From assembly GCF_000524195.1 (NCBI RefSeq), contig NW_020170484.1:186628-250627 (forward strand): 64,000 bases of DNA, read 5' to 3'. The notes below the pieces were generated by a model. That model saw only the letters and a list, made by a program, of their open reading frames with translations. It searched no databases and was not told where the DNA came from. This document shows, piece by piece, positions 1 to 13,372 of this stretch (positions are counted from its first letter, which is position 1; each line of letters begins with the position of its first letter). Source of the DNA: Echinococcus granulosus (Eukaryota > Platyhelminthes > Cestoda > Cyclophyllidea > Taeniidae). The position numbers and the translations under genes are program-made.

Positions 1-1968
1 GCTTTCCGATCCCATGAACTACTGCTGAAGTCCAAAATCGTCAGTAGTTTGGAAGGGCTGTATAGGTGTATATGCTTTTCTTTTAGTTCTCACACCTACT
101 CTACGACCTACAAGGAGGCGTTGCCTCTTTTAAACCCCTCTACATGGAAGCGCTCGAACAGGTACTTTGAGTGCCACAAATTTCATCTCCTACTAACTAC
201 TTATTATGCATTTCAGTACCAGGGCTTGATGGCTTATACCGCTATCCTGGAACACGATGAGGGCAAGGCAAATTTGACCTTTGAGGGAGTCAAGGATACC
301 GGGCTGGTATTTACAACTGACTTCCGGGCAGGATCAATCGTAAGGTGTTATGGTTTGTGTTATTTAATTACACCTTCAAAATAGATCTTCCATGGATCGG
401 TTTCCGGATGTGGTAGCTTGAACATTACTGTGGACAAGGAGCACCCATTCCTCATCATTGTCACGGAGTGTAGGGGTCATGTCAACTTCGGTCCTCTTAT
501 GTTTGGTGACATCAAGGTTAGGCCTCCCTTAAAACAAATAGGTCGGAATCATGCTGCATGATCCTGGTCCGATGTTAGCGTTCTTTTTCCTCTGAACATA
601 TCTAGTTACCGAAATAATGAAACAAGGGATATTATTTCTACAAAGTTTATTTGCATTCAGCAAAAAATACGATTATTAATTAAGGCTTGGTTTTGAGTTT
701 TAGGACCATAACATTTCCGATATCTTTAGGCACTTAGGCTTTGACGGTAATCTTTACAAAGTAAATTAAACCAATGTTTTCCCTCTTTCAGGGCATAGTT
801 GGGCGTGTTCTGTTGGATGGGAAGGAATTGCTCAACTGGGTGATGAAGGCGCTCGATTTCAGGACCGTCAACCCACCTGATCCAATGTGACTAGTTTGTA
901 TTTTAAAAGTGTGTTAGCGTATTTTTATTCAGACTAAGAAAAGTCAAGGAAGTTGCATAGATTTAGTTTTTTCATGTATCTTCCCTACTTCGCTTTGACG
1001 GTTAATGGTAATTGTCCAAGTTTCCTTCCTAGGTCATTTTTCATCTGTTTGAGATTCTCTACTTACTGGATTATGTCATACTTTCTCTTTTCTTCACTAA
1101 GACGTATCAATACTGAGGGAACAGCATTTCCTGCTCCTGGAGCGATTTACAAAGGTGTCTTTCACGTACCCTTTCCACCAATGGATACGTTTGCTGTGGT
1201 GACTGGTTTTACTCGCGTAAGTCATCTTTTGACTTGGGTTGGCTTGTACCTTGAGGGTGGTGCCTCCTGCTTCACTGGTCCAATCAAGTTTAGTGTCACG
1301 GTTGCTTGAATGGGAAAATTAACAGCGTAGGCGTGCCTACTGCACTTTATGTGTCTTTCACTGTGCATGCGCCCTTCTTTTACATTCGCATATGCGATAA
1401 AATTAACGTGTTTCTAGAGTTGATGAAATTTATTTCTCATGTTGGCAACACTAAACATTTGGGAAGTAGTCAAGGCAACATGACGATTTTGACGCAGATA
1501 CCGAAATTTGCAGTCTATTTATTCATATCCTAGTGGCTAATACTTGTATTAAAGTGGCAAAATCTCACTCTACGGTGTTATTACTCTTGATTTGCTGTAA
1601 TCATACGATAACCAAAACAGTTTCTGTGACCTTTGAAGCCATGGTGAAATTTCATTGGTGGTGACCATGAGCTTTCTGGTGTGATTGAATGTTGCAAGTT
1701 CACACGTTGACTAATCCGCTTTCAACCGCCTATTGCTTCTCTTGAATAGGGTGTTTTGGCGGTGAACGGTCACATTGTGGGTCGATTCTATCCCTCCGCG
1801 GGACCACAAGTGAGTCTCTACGTACCCTCCAGCATGCTGATCTGCGGAGAAAACGTTGTCAGCATTTTAGAATTTGAGAAAATTCAATCGACTTGTCTTA
1901 AAAATGCATCCTTCTGTTCCGTCACCTTTCGCGATTCGCCTGTGTGGCTCAATCGAAGTGTCCTTTAA
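1..1968 (+). CDS. GLB1: Beta-galactosidase, GH35 family, C-terminal part (gene enters from the left edge)
   Basis: Lysosomal exo-glycosidase that removes terminal beta-galactose from glycolipids and glycoproteins (family knowledge). Only the non-catalytic C-terminal beta-sandwich region is in the window. Exons I can phase: 87-161, 217-339, 385-516, 792-886, 1102-1216 and 1750-1968 (stop TAA); all joins are in phase. Recognisable blocks: KPLYMEALEQ followed by YQGLMAYTAIL, then a segment around FGDIKGIVGRVLLDG, and near the end GFTRGVLAVNGHIVGRFYPS then AGPQVSLYVPSSML. This order matches the C-terminus of animal GLB1 (VNG..GRYWP..GPQ..L.VP). Introns are 55 and 45 nt first, then 275, 215 and 533 nt. 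Bases 1-86 may include another exon, but I could not phase it. The catalytic barrel lies outside the window. Confident in the family; lysosomal targeting cannot be judged. Confidence 0.88.
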
Positions 1969-4280
1969 ATTTTTTTAACTCAACTTTGGTTCTCAGGAAA
2001 AGATTTTAATACTCCTTAAAACTTTTGTAATCTTTCATCAATGAACTATGCGGATGTGTAATATCTTCAAGCATAGGCTGTCTACTTCTGCCTCGGGCAG
2101 TTGACCTTGGTAGGGAGGTGTGATTGGATGAGATATGGGGGCTTTCGACCAATAGTAATGTTGTGGGGTTGTCAAATGCAAGGAGTGGAGCCTCCATCGA
2201 TGGCTCTCTGATGTTTCACCGTTTTGACATTTTTGAGTTTAGATTATTTCTCTACGTAAAATTAGGTATTTGCTCCTCATAAATTGGGAATTCGTTTGTG
2301 AAAATGTTAAATGACCAATAATTTGTTCAGCGTCCATTGTTCGTCTCATTTAGGTTAAGAAATTTGGAAAGATTTAATCTGCCATTCCGTAATTCATCTA
2401 GTAGGTGTGATTTAATATTATAATTGACTAATGAAATAGCCAATCATGTGGGCAAACTGAAGTAACCTTGTCTAATCAGAAGCCACTTATGAATATCGTT
2501 AATAGTACCTGTATTATTGCCATGGGTTTTACGAATCTCATCAAATTAGTACAACAGTCTAAGACTAACAAATTCTCGTTGCTGTCCGTGCTAGCTGGAA
2601 TCAAGTCAATAAAGGTCACAAGATTTACTGACCGGTGCATAGCCTAATCAGGATTAGTTAAAAATCAGGACTTCATCATGATGTGGCCAATCGGATTTAT
2701 ATACCACTAACCCATTTGATTTGAAACCATCGCTTTGACCCATCCTTAGACCCTTTAAAAACGGGCAAACGTGAACTTCGTCCCTTGTGAAAATAAAGCA
2801 AGTTAATTCGGAGTACTTTTCAGTGTTTTTCGTTTCGACTGTGGCATAGAGTAGAGGAAGTACCTGTCAATGTTCCAACCTCCTCTGTGCGCAATACTCC
2901 TCGGTAGAATCCGATTACATGACTTCAGAGACAACTCTATTTCCGTGCACAATTGCACCCTGCGCACTTTCTTGACTCGTCTTTGTCTTTAATAGCAAAT
3001 AGAGGAATTACTCAATTCCGACCTTCTTTCATAAATAGTCATCCAATTCCGGGTCCTTTCGATCATCCCCTCCTGGTCATTAACAAGGCACCGCCAATAG
3101 GCTTCGAATCAATGTTGCATTGCCACCACTCATTGGCCAATTGAGGAACCAATCAAGGTGGAGTAAAATACCTGGGAAATCCCACATTTGGCTGCACTCC
3201 TTCCAGGACCAATCAGATAAACCCACAGTCGAAAGTAATTACTGATGTTGAAAGCAACCCATAAACCCTTCCACTGAATGACTCAGCACCACAAAATTCA
3301 CACTGCAAATAAGGGAAAAAGAAAGAAAAAGTGATAAGACAAGACTTTGACGTAAAAATATTTATCTCGCTTCTTTGCTCCTCTTTTTCCTCTTCCTTCT
3401 CCTCCTCACATGTACATATGTGAATCAGAGAGCCAAAGCGAGTTCACAAGAGTGTACACTAAGAGAACTAGACACACACATCAGTACCACCACCATCACC
3501 ATTAACAGTAATTACTAGGTTTCACAAACTGTGTAAATATGAAGCGTCACACACTCAGATACCCACATTCGGCCGTGTACACCCCCATACGGTAGGCTTC
3601 TGAATGAGGTGGGATGTAGGCAGTGTGTACGAGAGTAAACGTGTGTGTTTGTATATGTGCTGCATTTGTGCTCAAATATTGGTGAGTGAGTGAATGACAA
3701 CTTTGACTGGTGTAAAGGGAAAGGAGGATGGCTAAATACCACAAGGGAAGGAGGGACTACAAATCCATCAAAACACATTCATCAAGATGGCGTCGTGTCT
3801 CGTTGTTAGGATGTACGGTGGCAGAGAGCAAGGGGGGAGGGGGGCTGTACAAAGATTATAGCAGTAGTGGTGATGGTGGCTGTGAAGGCAGACAGACAGC
3901 TGAGCGCCAAGTGTCAAAGGAGTGGGTGGCTGAGTAAGGAATTGGTCCGAACACTACCTCTGGCCTCGTGGTGTTACGTGGAAATGCTAAAAAAGGGACA
4001 GAAAAGTCGACTACATTTTATCTTCTTTATCTACCTTGCGACAGAAATCCGAAATAATTCACTTTTAATTTTAGCCTCCAACCTAAGTATTGCGTTTTAA
4101 AGAGCCTATCTATGGTCCCACACGAACTCTCGTTCGGTCTTAGCGATAAGGCATGGCGTTAAGTCCACGCATCCAGATTGAAGGTATCGACCAACAGCAT
4201 TCAGGAACAAAGGGCTACTTTAAATTCTGAAGGTAAAGGGGGAATACACCTCCTTGATTTGTAGGAAGCAGTCAAGACTT
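1969..4280. other. Intergenic region between convergent GLB1 and zinc-finger genes
   Basis: No supported gene. It contains several CCAATCA/TGATTGG motifs (near 2121, 2441, 3150, 3211), a pyrimidine-rich tract around 3365-3405, short CA-rich runs near 3470, and scattered stops in all frames. The 3' ends of GLB1 (+) and the zinc-finger gene (-) face each other here. Confidence 0.6.
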
Positions 4281-7200
4281 TTAACTTGTCAAGCCAACAT
4301 ACTTCAACTCGGAAGGCGAGGTGCAGATGACCAGAGCACTAGGTCCCTCATCCGATGATGCAGAGTTGTTTGTAGTCACAGTATTGGTGGTGGTGATGGC
4401 GGTGGCGGTGCTGGAAATCATAGTGGTCACCGCAGCACCATTCCCGTTGATCTGTGAGATGGAGACTGTTGTCGATGCCTTGATTGGAGTGTTGATGGAG
4501 GTAGTGGTGGAAACGGGTGTGGAGGCTATCGCACCGACACCAGCACTACCCGCTTGTGCCGTGACAACAGCACTCGTGGTCACAGTGATTGGTGCCTGAG
4601 CGATCAGCGGTGCTGAGACTGAGTAGAGCAGCGGCCGCAACTCCTTGCCGCCGACGGTGGCATTGGATGTGGAAGTAACAGGTGCGGAGACAGGGGTGGG
4701 AGTGGAGACTGGGGTAGTAGTGGTGTTGGGCCGTGGAAGGATCTTTTGAAGGGGAGCTAAAAATGTGGCGAAATTGAAGGTAGACTAAATAAACATTAAT
4801 TCTTACATGATGACCCCAATGTAAACCTCGGATTAACTGGACGCACAAACTCAATAAAAAAAAGTAGTCACATAACCAAGACCAAAATTTAAATGAAGTT
4901 TTTAATTAATCGAAGACGTCCAGTGCATCGAGAGCTTCAGATTAAGACATTTAAATCCTACCGTACTCATGTTTGCTGTGAAATTGGACATAATAGAGAA
5001 AAGAGGGTGAATGATCATATCTGTCGGTGGTGTTTCCTTTTGAAGCAGGAAGCCACCTCAATACGTGTTTTACCAAAGGAATTCTCCTTCACACGGAAAC
5101 AAGATAACCGTAGCAGATAATGTGTCAACCTTATTTCACAGGCCCCTAACGCCTTCTAGGCCAAATCTCAATGATATTACAAAGATGATGATTGCAAAAG
5201 GCAATCAAATGGTCATATCCAATAAATGAAACACAAATGCCCAAATTACCAGGTCGAATAGTGGGCACCACCCGCTGAATGAGATGTTGCTGCGATTGCT
5301 GTTGCTGTGATTGCGGTTGATACGACGGTTGCTGATGTTGGTTACTCACAGAAGACACCACAGACAGTGGAGTAGGCCGGGGCTGCACACTGATATAGGT
5401 CGATGGCGAAGCGCTGGCTTGCAACAACCGCGACTTCGCCAACATGCTGCCCAGACTTGAGGGAATGAGAGTGGTGGTGGCTGGAGAGGAACAGGAGGGG
5501 TTGATCAAGGCCGCAGTCATCACCGGTGCCTCATCCGAGGCTGTCACCCCGTCTATACCACCACCGCCGGCGACAAGCGTTGGGTGAGCAGATGTCAGTG
5601 GATTTGGCTGTTGGGTAGCTGTCGGTGTTGGCTGTGTTGTGGCATTCACCGTGGAAGTTGTGGACTCCTTTGGAGGTTTAACTGCCAGTGGTGGGAGAGC
5701 AACACGTTTACGAAGAAGAATGGGAGTACTAACAGAGGCGGTGGCTGTGGCGGAAGTCGTTTTGCGCGGAAGGAGACGACGATTTCGTGGAGCAGGAGAC
5801 GCTGTTGACTGGCTCGGTTGAGACGGTGGTGGCGGTGGTGGAGGAAGGGACGGTGGGATCTCCTGAACACTTCCACCGCCACTATTATTACTGCTTATGG
5901 AATTGTTACTACTGATGTTGTTGATGGCTTCAGCAGAGGCCTGGTTAATTGACAGGCGTGCCAAAGTGAGAAGATCAGCATTGGCGGAGGCGAAAGAACT
6001 TAAATCGGAATTGGAGTCTAATTCTGGTCCAGGCGAGGTCACCATGGAGGCTCCCTGAACAAATGGATAGCCCATTGGGGTGGTAGGTGGCTGTTCAACT
6101 TTTGTCACCACATTGGCCGCTAGAAAAACAGTAAAAAAAACTTTAATGTATTTAATTCCAACGTCTTTGGATGTTTTTCAAAATGACAAGTTTTACTGAA
6201 ATTACTGAATTCTGGCCTCAACATACTCTCTGTCAAACTGTAGTTTGGCAACCCTATGGCCTCAGTAGTCAATAAAGTGACCAAATCTTAAAAGATCCTA
6301 CCAGCGTTAAATTCCCCTTCTTTTGCCAGAAAGTTAACCAAAACAAATCAGGAGATCGGAGGTTTCAGATCTGTCACGGCTATATTACACGAGCAGGTGT
6401 CGAAATTTGGTGTCAAGGTCAAGCTCCCACGACCTTTTATCATGATTTACACACACACACGGATTGAAAATAAGTTGAAAAAAAAGTGCGGAAAGGAAAG
6501 CGACATTTGAGTTTTGAGCTTTTAAAACACAGTGAACCCCTGGAGGCAAAAGGGGGCGGGGGAAGGGGTGAAAAATGCGTGCCAAAACATGTCAGAGTAC
6601 AACCACGAAAAGATGGAGGAGGGGGTGAAAAGTAGGTCATGAGGTGAAAGGAGAGAACAACATCAAACATGTAAAATTATCGTTACTTTGGTCTCCATTA
6701 CGGAACAACTTGGAAACAAAAATGGTACCGCAATCATGGACTGCACTACTAATGCTCCCAATGCTAGCATAAAAAGAAGTGATTTGTGTGGAATTTCGGT
6801 TTTGTGGGAGAGATGAAGGCTTGTTAGTCCAACCGCGAAGGGACTGAATGAATGCTCACTTGAACGAAGTGACCTTATTGACAGCTGAACTGCCCATCAG
6901 CGACTAAGGAAGTGGAAATCGTTAAAGTCCTTAGCAAACGCCAATTCATGTACATAATGAAAGGGCAGAACCAAAAACTCGGATTATAATTCTGCATACA
7001 AGGCAGACGGTTTAAAGTGGTGGAAACGCCCTCATATATGGTGACAAATATTCTGCTTCATAAAAGCAATAAAAAGAGTTTAAGCAGCAGAATTTGATAA
7101 TGAGACCTGAACGGAATGCTCTGATAATCTCTGATTTATGCAAAAAAAATGAACAAAGATGGCTTTCACTGTCTAGGAGAGTAAATTACTCACCACAAGT

Positions 7201-10200
7201 GCTGCTAGGCTGTACAGTAGCGGCTTGTACGGAAGGTAGAGTGGACAACAAGGTATTAGCCGTCGAGGAGACTACAGCAGGAGTCCAAGTAACCGAGGTG
7301 GAGCCCTGGGCCACCACTGGGGAGGACTGGTGAGACTTCACGGCGGCTGAGGCGGATTGAATGAGCTGCTTCAGTGTCGCTATGGCAGCTGCTGCACTGG
7401 ACGACTGTGGTTGTAGTGAAGAGGTCAATGTGTTTGCCTGGTTAGCGTCTGATGGAGACGATTGGGCAGTTGATGAGGAGGTAATTAACACTTGCAGAAG
7501 AGGGGAGGATTGAGAGAACATCGTCATTTAAAGGCCGTAGTTTAAAGTGTCAATCAGAAGCATTTGTAAGACGAATATATTAATACTGTACGCATAAACA
7601 AGAGCAGCTTATTGCGCTTTGGCAACACAGCCTCTGTGTGAGGGCATCGCAATATTGCTACTACCTATTTTCCATCGTCTTTCAAGAAAGCATAACTTTC
7701 ATTTATCACAAAGGCTGAGGACAAGCTCGTGCATACTCGTAGAATTAATGACAACAGAAAGAGGGATAGTGGAGCTGAGAGCAAATGAGAACTCCCGTCG
7801 GCGGGATATACTAGACTAGATGGGAGAGCTTGACTTCTAAATGCCCTAATCTGCACGTGTACCAGTGTCAATTTCACAACTACTCAAATTGGCAAGTAGC
7901 ATGGTGCCGCTGCTTAGCGTAATTTACTCAAACGGATTTCATGCACAGGTCGTCGTTACTTTATTTACCTCCAATACAAAAAATCACAATGGATATCCCA
8001 GATACCAAGTGGCTACTTTGCCCCCACTCAGAATAGTGGAATAAGATCCATAATTTATGAACTAAGAGGTGAAAAAAGAGCAATTCAAAGGCAACTGTGA
8101 TTAAGCGATGGCAAAGCCACCGATCGCGTTGGGCTCTTTACGCATTAGATACCGCGCGACCCACACACAGCCATACACGCTCTTCTGCCAATGGGAGGAA
8201 GGGATAAGCAGTAGACCAATCACAGCAGCCGTTGCAACAACTGCTGGCATCAGATACCACGACCAATGGAAGAGCGGTGCAGAAATACGCGCACATACGC
8301 ATGCACATATGTAAAGCGTTGACAAATACCAACCTACTGATTTGCCTACTTACTAACGCGCGGCTAATTCAAACCGACCTGGAAGGGGTTTAGCCGAATT
8401 GGAGGCGGTACATATGCCACCAGTGGGAGCTATAAGAATGGGCTGTTCGGAGGCGGTTGTGGCGGTGGCGACAGGAGAGGTGACGCTGCTAGCGGTGGTG
8501 GGAGGGGTGGAGGAAAGAAGCAGGGTCGGTGTCCCCCCAGTTGACAACTGACCCGCAACAGCTGCCAGTGCAGCAAACACCGGCTGAGGAGCTGTAGAAC
8601 AGGCAGCAGCGGTGTTGACAGTACTATTAACGGGACGTTGTGACACTGGGGAGATTTGGATGAAATGACCCGCGGTAGAAGGCATTCGAAGACCTAGACT
8701 GTCCGTTGTAACGCGCGCAACTTTAGTCGAATCCACGTCTAAACAGATATAGAAATTAAAATTGTAGGCTTGTTTTTTTTTACCTATGATTTAGGCGAGC
8801 GTGTTGATAGTGGCAGCCTCCACATCGTAAATTGATTGGTTGATTTGAGGTCACATCTATGTCTTTGTGATTGGATGCCATTGTGTGCCATCGAACTAAA
8901 CAAGGCGGCAAATCACGCGATGTAAAAAAAAAAACGCACTAATCGACGTGATATACTACTGAGTTTGAACAAATTTACAACGATTACCACCTTCCCCACT
9001 TTTACATAAAACTAGTCAGCAACTATTCCCACCTCCCGCTTGACTTAGTTTGGCTTTGGCCTATGGGTGCTACAGCCATGCTTATGCGTATTTCAGTCTC
9101 AGCCGAAAGGGAAGCACATGGAAGGAGGGGAAGAGAGCCAAATTTGAACGGATATGAGATAAAGGTTTCCAATTCGCACGCATAAAAATTAGGGTTAAGG
9201 CTGAATTTCGGCTAAATGATTATAGACCTCGTAGCATTTAGACCTTTTGACCTACCAACAAGCACACACGCACGCAGCACCCACGCCTGCACATAAACGC
9301 ATAATGCCCATGGGTTTCCCTTGGCAGTAAACAAACGTGACTTGCTAACAGAGAGCGCCGGATGAGAGGCTCAACTGATTGGCCAACTGTCCCAGCAACC
9401 AGCCAATCAATGACGCGGTGAAGCGTCCAGTCAATTGGTTGTCATGCCGAATTTGCGAGGAAGTGATAAGATTCATATACTTGAACATTCCTGATGGCAT
9501 ATTTGAGGGACATGTTTTTCCTAATAAGACGCCCAAATGCATATTCTTTAATGGTGGAATAGATGCTAGATAGATGTTAGGCAAACTAGCTGGTGTTATT
9601 AAATTAATAGCATCAAAGGTTTTCGAGAAATAGAAGTATGTGCACCTAGCTTGACCCTGAAGGGCAGAAACTGGGTCAAGTCATGCAATTTAATTACTTA
9701 CTCAAGTGCTACGTGACTCGTGCGAGTAGGGCGTCAATAAGGCAAGTAAGTGTCGCTATCGCCAACCCAAATTCCGTAACGAATGTGATACAACAACAAT
9801 GCCCATTCCCATTTAAAACCAATAAGTTTAGCAACCTACGACTCCTAAATTGCTAGATAATCTCATATGTAATGAAAAACACTGCTAGCAAAAACTGCTA
9901 GGCCCTGTCGATAGAAGGGTTAATAAGAAAAGACAACTTCGGCGTTAATTGGTTGTCTGTAGACCAATCAGAAGGCAAATCGGTGTCACCACGATGGCAA
10001 GCCTCAGGCAGGGGCCAATGACACACGTGTTGAGCAACACACACATACGTGCGCACCAGCGAGTGCGCAGTTTAGTTGTGCACGCATAACACGCACTCTT
10101 CACATTGGCTCTGAGGCGAGGTGGTAGACGAAGCTACAGACGACAAACACCACCATCACTCTCATGGCTGGAAAAATTAATCAAACTGATAAGACCGTGA

Positions 10201-13200
10201 AACAAACGTTTTGGATCCTTGGCTAAGTGGAAATCTTCTTCGTCAGACACAACGGTTGGGGAATGAAAGTTAAAATCCACAGTAAGGTTAATTTGAGCAT
10301 TAGAAAGAAGCATACAGAGATCATAAACGATTGTCGAAAAGCAGACAATCCATTTATGAGCTGAAAAGTTGTGGATCTAGGGTGCTACCTGGTAAGTGAA
10401 GTCGTGTGTTGTAAGAGATGAGTGGAGGATACATTTCAGTTGCAAATGCAGGCAAGTCAGTAATGATTTGGTCGCCGTATGAAGTCAAAAAAGTAACACC
10501 TCAGAAAAAGGTGTACATCAGACAAGAATGATTGCAGAAAAAAAGTTGAACTACCTTTCGAAGCTCGAGAAAGGCATGGCTCCACACTTTTTAATCGGAG
10601 CATGAATGACAACTTGAGGCAGGGAAAAGGAAAATGTATAATTATCATGGTGTACCTATGAGTTGGGAATATTTTTGCCAGAGCAGCAGACAGAAGTAAA
10701 GTCTAACAATGCATAATATCAAACGGCTTAGTAAAAATGCAGGAGATTAGGAGAGAACATAATGGCATATTTGATGCGAATTGACACACTATGTGACATC
10801 AATCAACACACATGGGTAAAATGGTCTAAGTGGGCCAATTTCAAAGCAACAAAGACCTATTTTTAAGTGACAATCATGAAGTAAGATAGACTTTGAGACT
10901 GGGAGAAAACAAAACAAAGCTAGAGTACAGCAATATACCGGTGAAATAAATGAAGAAAATAATGACCTAGCTCAAAAAGTGAGCAATTTGCAAATTGCAC
11001 TTCCACAAATGCTGAACGCTTTAGGCTAGAAGTTCACATTGGCAGAAGTACACAGTATTACAATTTTATACCGGATTGTTGGAGCTACTCCACGATATGC
11101 ATGCAGCGAGAGTTGTATGCGTCACAGAAATCCGACCATCAAGCGGCCAGTCAGTCAGTTAATCTCAGAAATAAAGCAGGGTCGAGTTCAGAATCTTAAA
11201 AAGTCATGTATTTTCATTGTTGCTATTAGTGATAACCATAGAAGTTTAGGAAAAGTAGAATTACAAAATCTGTCTTACTAAAGTCTAATCAGTCTAGATA
11301 GGTAAATCAGGATCTTGGTAAGCCAATAAACAGTTGTAAACAATTTTTAAAACCGTTTTAAAAAATTTAGCTAAACATCTGGAGCATAGGTAAGGTGATC
11401 GCAGAGGAGGTACTTGTTTCTCAGATGAGTACATAGCCCAGTTGAGTTTGAGCAAACCAAGGCCTAGCCACTTACAACGTTCCAAGGGAGATGAAAACGA
11501 ACCTCCGTAAGGTCAGGTCACGAAATGGAGGGATAAGCACGGGTCAATCTGCCACTTACTCACGCCTATCCTCCAGCTCAAAAAGACAACTACCTGAAGC
11601 CGGCTTGTCATTTCCCACTTTTTGAAAGCAAAATAAAAAACTATTGAAAACTTCAAATTATAATCGCAAAAGAGAGAAGACCAAAAACAAGTGAGAAGAA
11701 ACTGAATGTAGCATCAGGCGACAAACAGGTGAATGGATGCACCTGCTGCAGCGGTAAAAACCCAAATTGGAGGCCCATTCCAGGAAGACCTGACGAGTGA
11801 GTAGAGAAATGATCATTTTTATTTTCGACGCCTTACTATCTTACTATTCAGCCTGTGGTAAACGTTATCGCCATTTGTGTTTGTAAGCCTTTAAATTTGA
11901 TGAGAAAACAAATAAAGTACTCGCAATACGATGTACAGAGGGAATGTGCCATGACGACGAGACGAGAATGCTGGTTGTTGAATAGACACTCACATACATA
12001 CACACACGTATTAGGGGATTAGGTGAACTAGAAAATTGAACGCATGCATGTCATTGGTACATGCGCGTAGCAATGACAGCGCCAATTGGCTGGAGCGAAC
12101 TCGAGGCGTGTGATTGGTGGCGCCTCGAAATTGTGAAACCAGCAAATGATAGAGAGAAGGAGAGAGCGATAGAAACCAAGCACCCTAACTTTTCGTTCGA
12201 GATCAAGCTCAATTTACCCAAGCTTCAGAATGAGTACATGGCTGTAGGCATAAGGAAATTTGATGTCACCCAGGTGAATGAGAATTGAGCAAATTTCCTC
12301 ACGCCAAGTGATTGAAAACAACAGTTTCCACATTGAATAAGCAGTCCTTCCATATCTCCAGTAAATTAGCTCGTCTAGTGAGTAATGACAAATTAGAAAA
12401 CATCCTCCAGTATTTTACTATAAATAACATGAAGAATGAAAACTTTATGAAAAATCCGCTCGAACGCAACTTAGTGCACTGACAAAAGACTACGAATGCT
12501 GGTTGATCAAAACCAATGAATGCGATTACAAGGCTAAGGTGAAAGGTGACTTACCGGCACGCATTTCTGTTGCAGTAGAATTAGGCACTAGAGGGAGAAT
12601 AGGGCAATATTGACTGTCTGAGCTAGGCTGTTGGATCATACAACTCGCCTCCTTCTTTAGAAGATTATTTTCCTCCTTCTTTTGCGTGGCCTTATCGCCA
12701 GTTACAACGTCCAAAACGATGGTACAAAAGTAGATGAACTCAGCCTGAAGAAGAAGTTAAGAACAATACCAAGACAGGTAACGTTACCTGTTTCAGAGTT
12801 TGTCCATGATAGCGTGCCGCATGCTCTGAGAGTAGAGTCAGATCGGAACTGGTAGTGTGTGAACTGAAACGTGTTTTAAGACAAATAGGGCAAGTATAAA
12901 TTTTCATTGATGAAAAGGTGTCATTTTCATGATAAATTCGTAAGTGTGATACAAGTTCAATGGGATTGGAAAACTTTTTGCGACAATTTGCCAAGGGACA
13001 AATCACAATACACTTTCCCGGACGAAGATGATCGTCAACAGAAATAAGAGAGGGAAAGCTAATTGGAATGTCAAGGTCATCATCCTCATCCACAGCCGGC
13101 ATTGGCTCGAGCTGAGGTGGTTCTTGGTGTGTTGGACTCAAACTGGTGTCCCTTTGAGGACTTTTTGCACCATTGGCAGAACTTGCACTAGAGGGCTTAT

Positions 13201-13372
13201 GACGTTTTGCCACTGGTGCAGACTTCAGGTCCTTCGTGCGTGGTCTACCACGAGTTCGTTTAATCCCTGTCTTTGCTTTCTCATCCTTAGTCACACGACC
13301 CATGTTTCTATTCGGTGTATTTGGAGCCCTTGAAACGGACATAGAGTGTTTACCTTTTGTCAACGATTTGCG
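4281..13372 (-). CDS. AT-hook and C2H2 zinc-finger nuclear protein with Ser/Thr/Ala/Gln-rich tail
   Basis: Probable DNA-binding transcription or chromatin factor; the orthologue is not recognised. Exons (minus): 12788-13372, 12555-12744, 8358-8738, 7194-7490, 5250-6119 and 4281-4756; total 2799 nt with every junction in phase, about 932 residues. The first listed exon begins at a splice acceptor, so either an upstream exon exists or translation starts at the internal ATG at 13342. Residues about 35-50 hold an AT-hook (RTRGRPRTKD). A C2H2 finger follows (CPLANC...HLRIYH) and a second, looser one (CPIC...EHAARYH). After that the protein is low-complexity: Ser/Thr/Ala runs, a polyproline stretch and a Gln-rich block (QPQSQQQQSQQH) near 5300. 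PHF20-like or other AT-hook/C2H2 regulators are possible relatives, but I cannot decide. The 3.8-kb second intron separates the DNA-binding exons from the low-complexity ones. Confidence 0.75.
8739..12554 (-). other. Large intron of the zinc-finger gene
   Basis: About 3.8 kb lying between the exon encoding the region just after the zinc fingers and the first low-complexity exon. I see no additional coding exon. It holds CA/CG-rich simple runs (near 9265, 10035, 11990) and several CCAATCA/TGATTGG motifs (8837, 8870, 9375, 9402, 9962, 12110). Confidence 0.55.

Noticed and set aside
4321..4599. Long open frame on the plus strand opposite the last zinc-finger-gene exon
   Set aside because: It mirrors the Ser/Thr/Ala-rich codons of the real minus-strand exon, which alone has phase-consistent splice borders.
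5584..5882. Several overlapping open frames inside the 5250-6119 exon
   Set aside because: Shadows of a GC-rich low-complexity exon; no splice context of their own.
8150..8310. Tandem repeat or CRISPR-like array
   Set aside because: Only short CA/CG-rich simple runs are present; no regularly spaced identical repeats.
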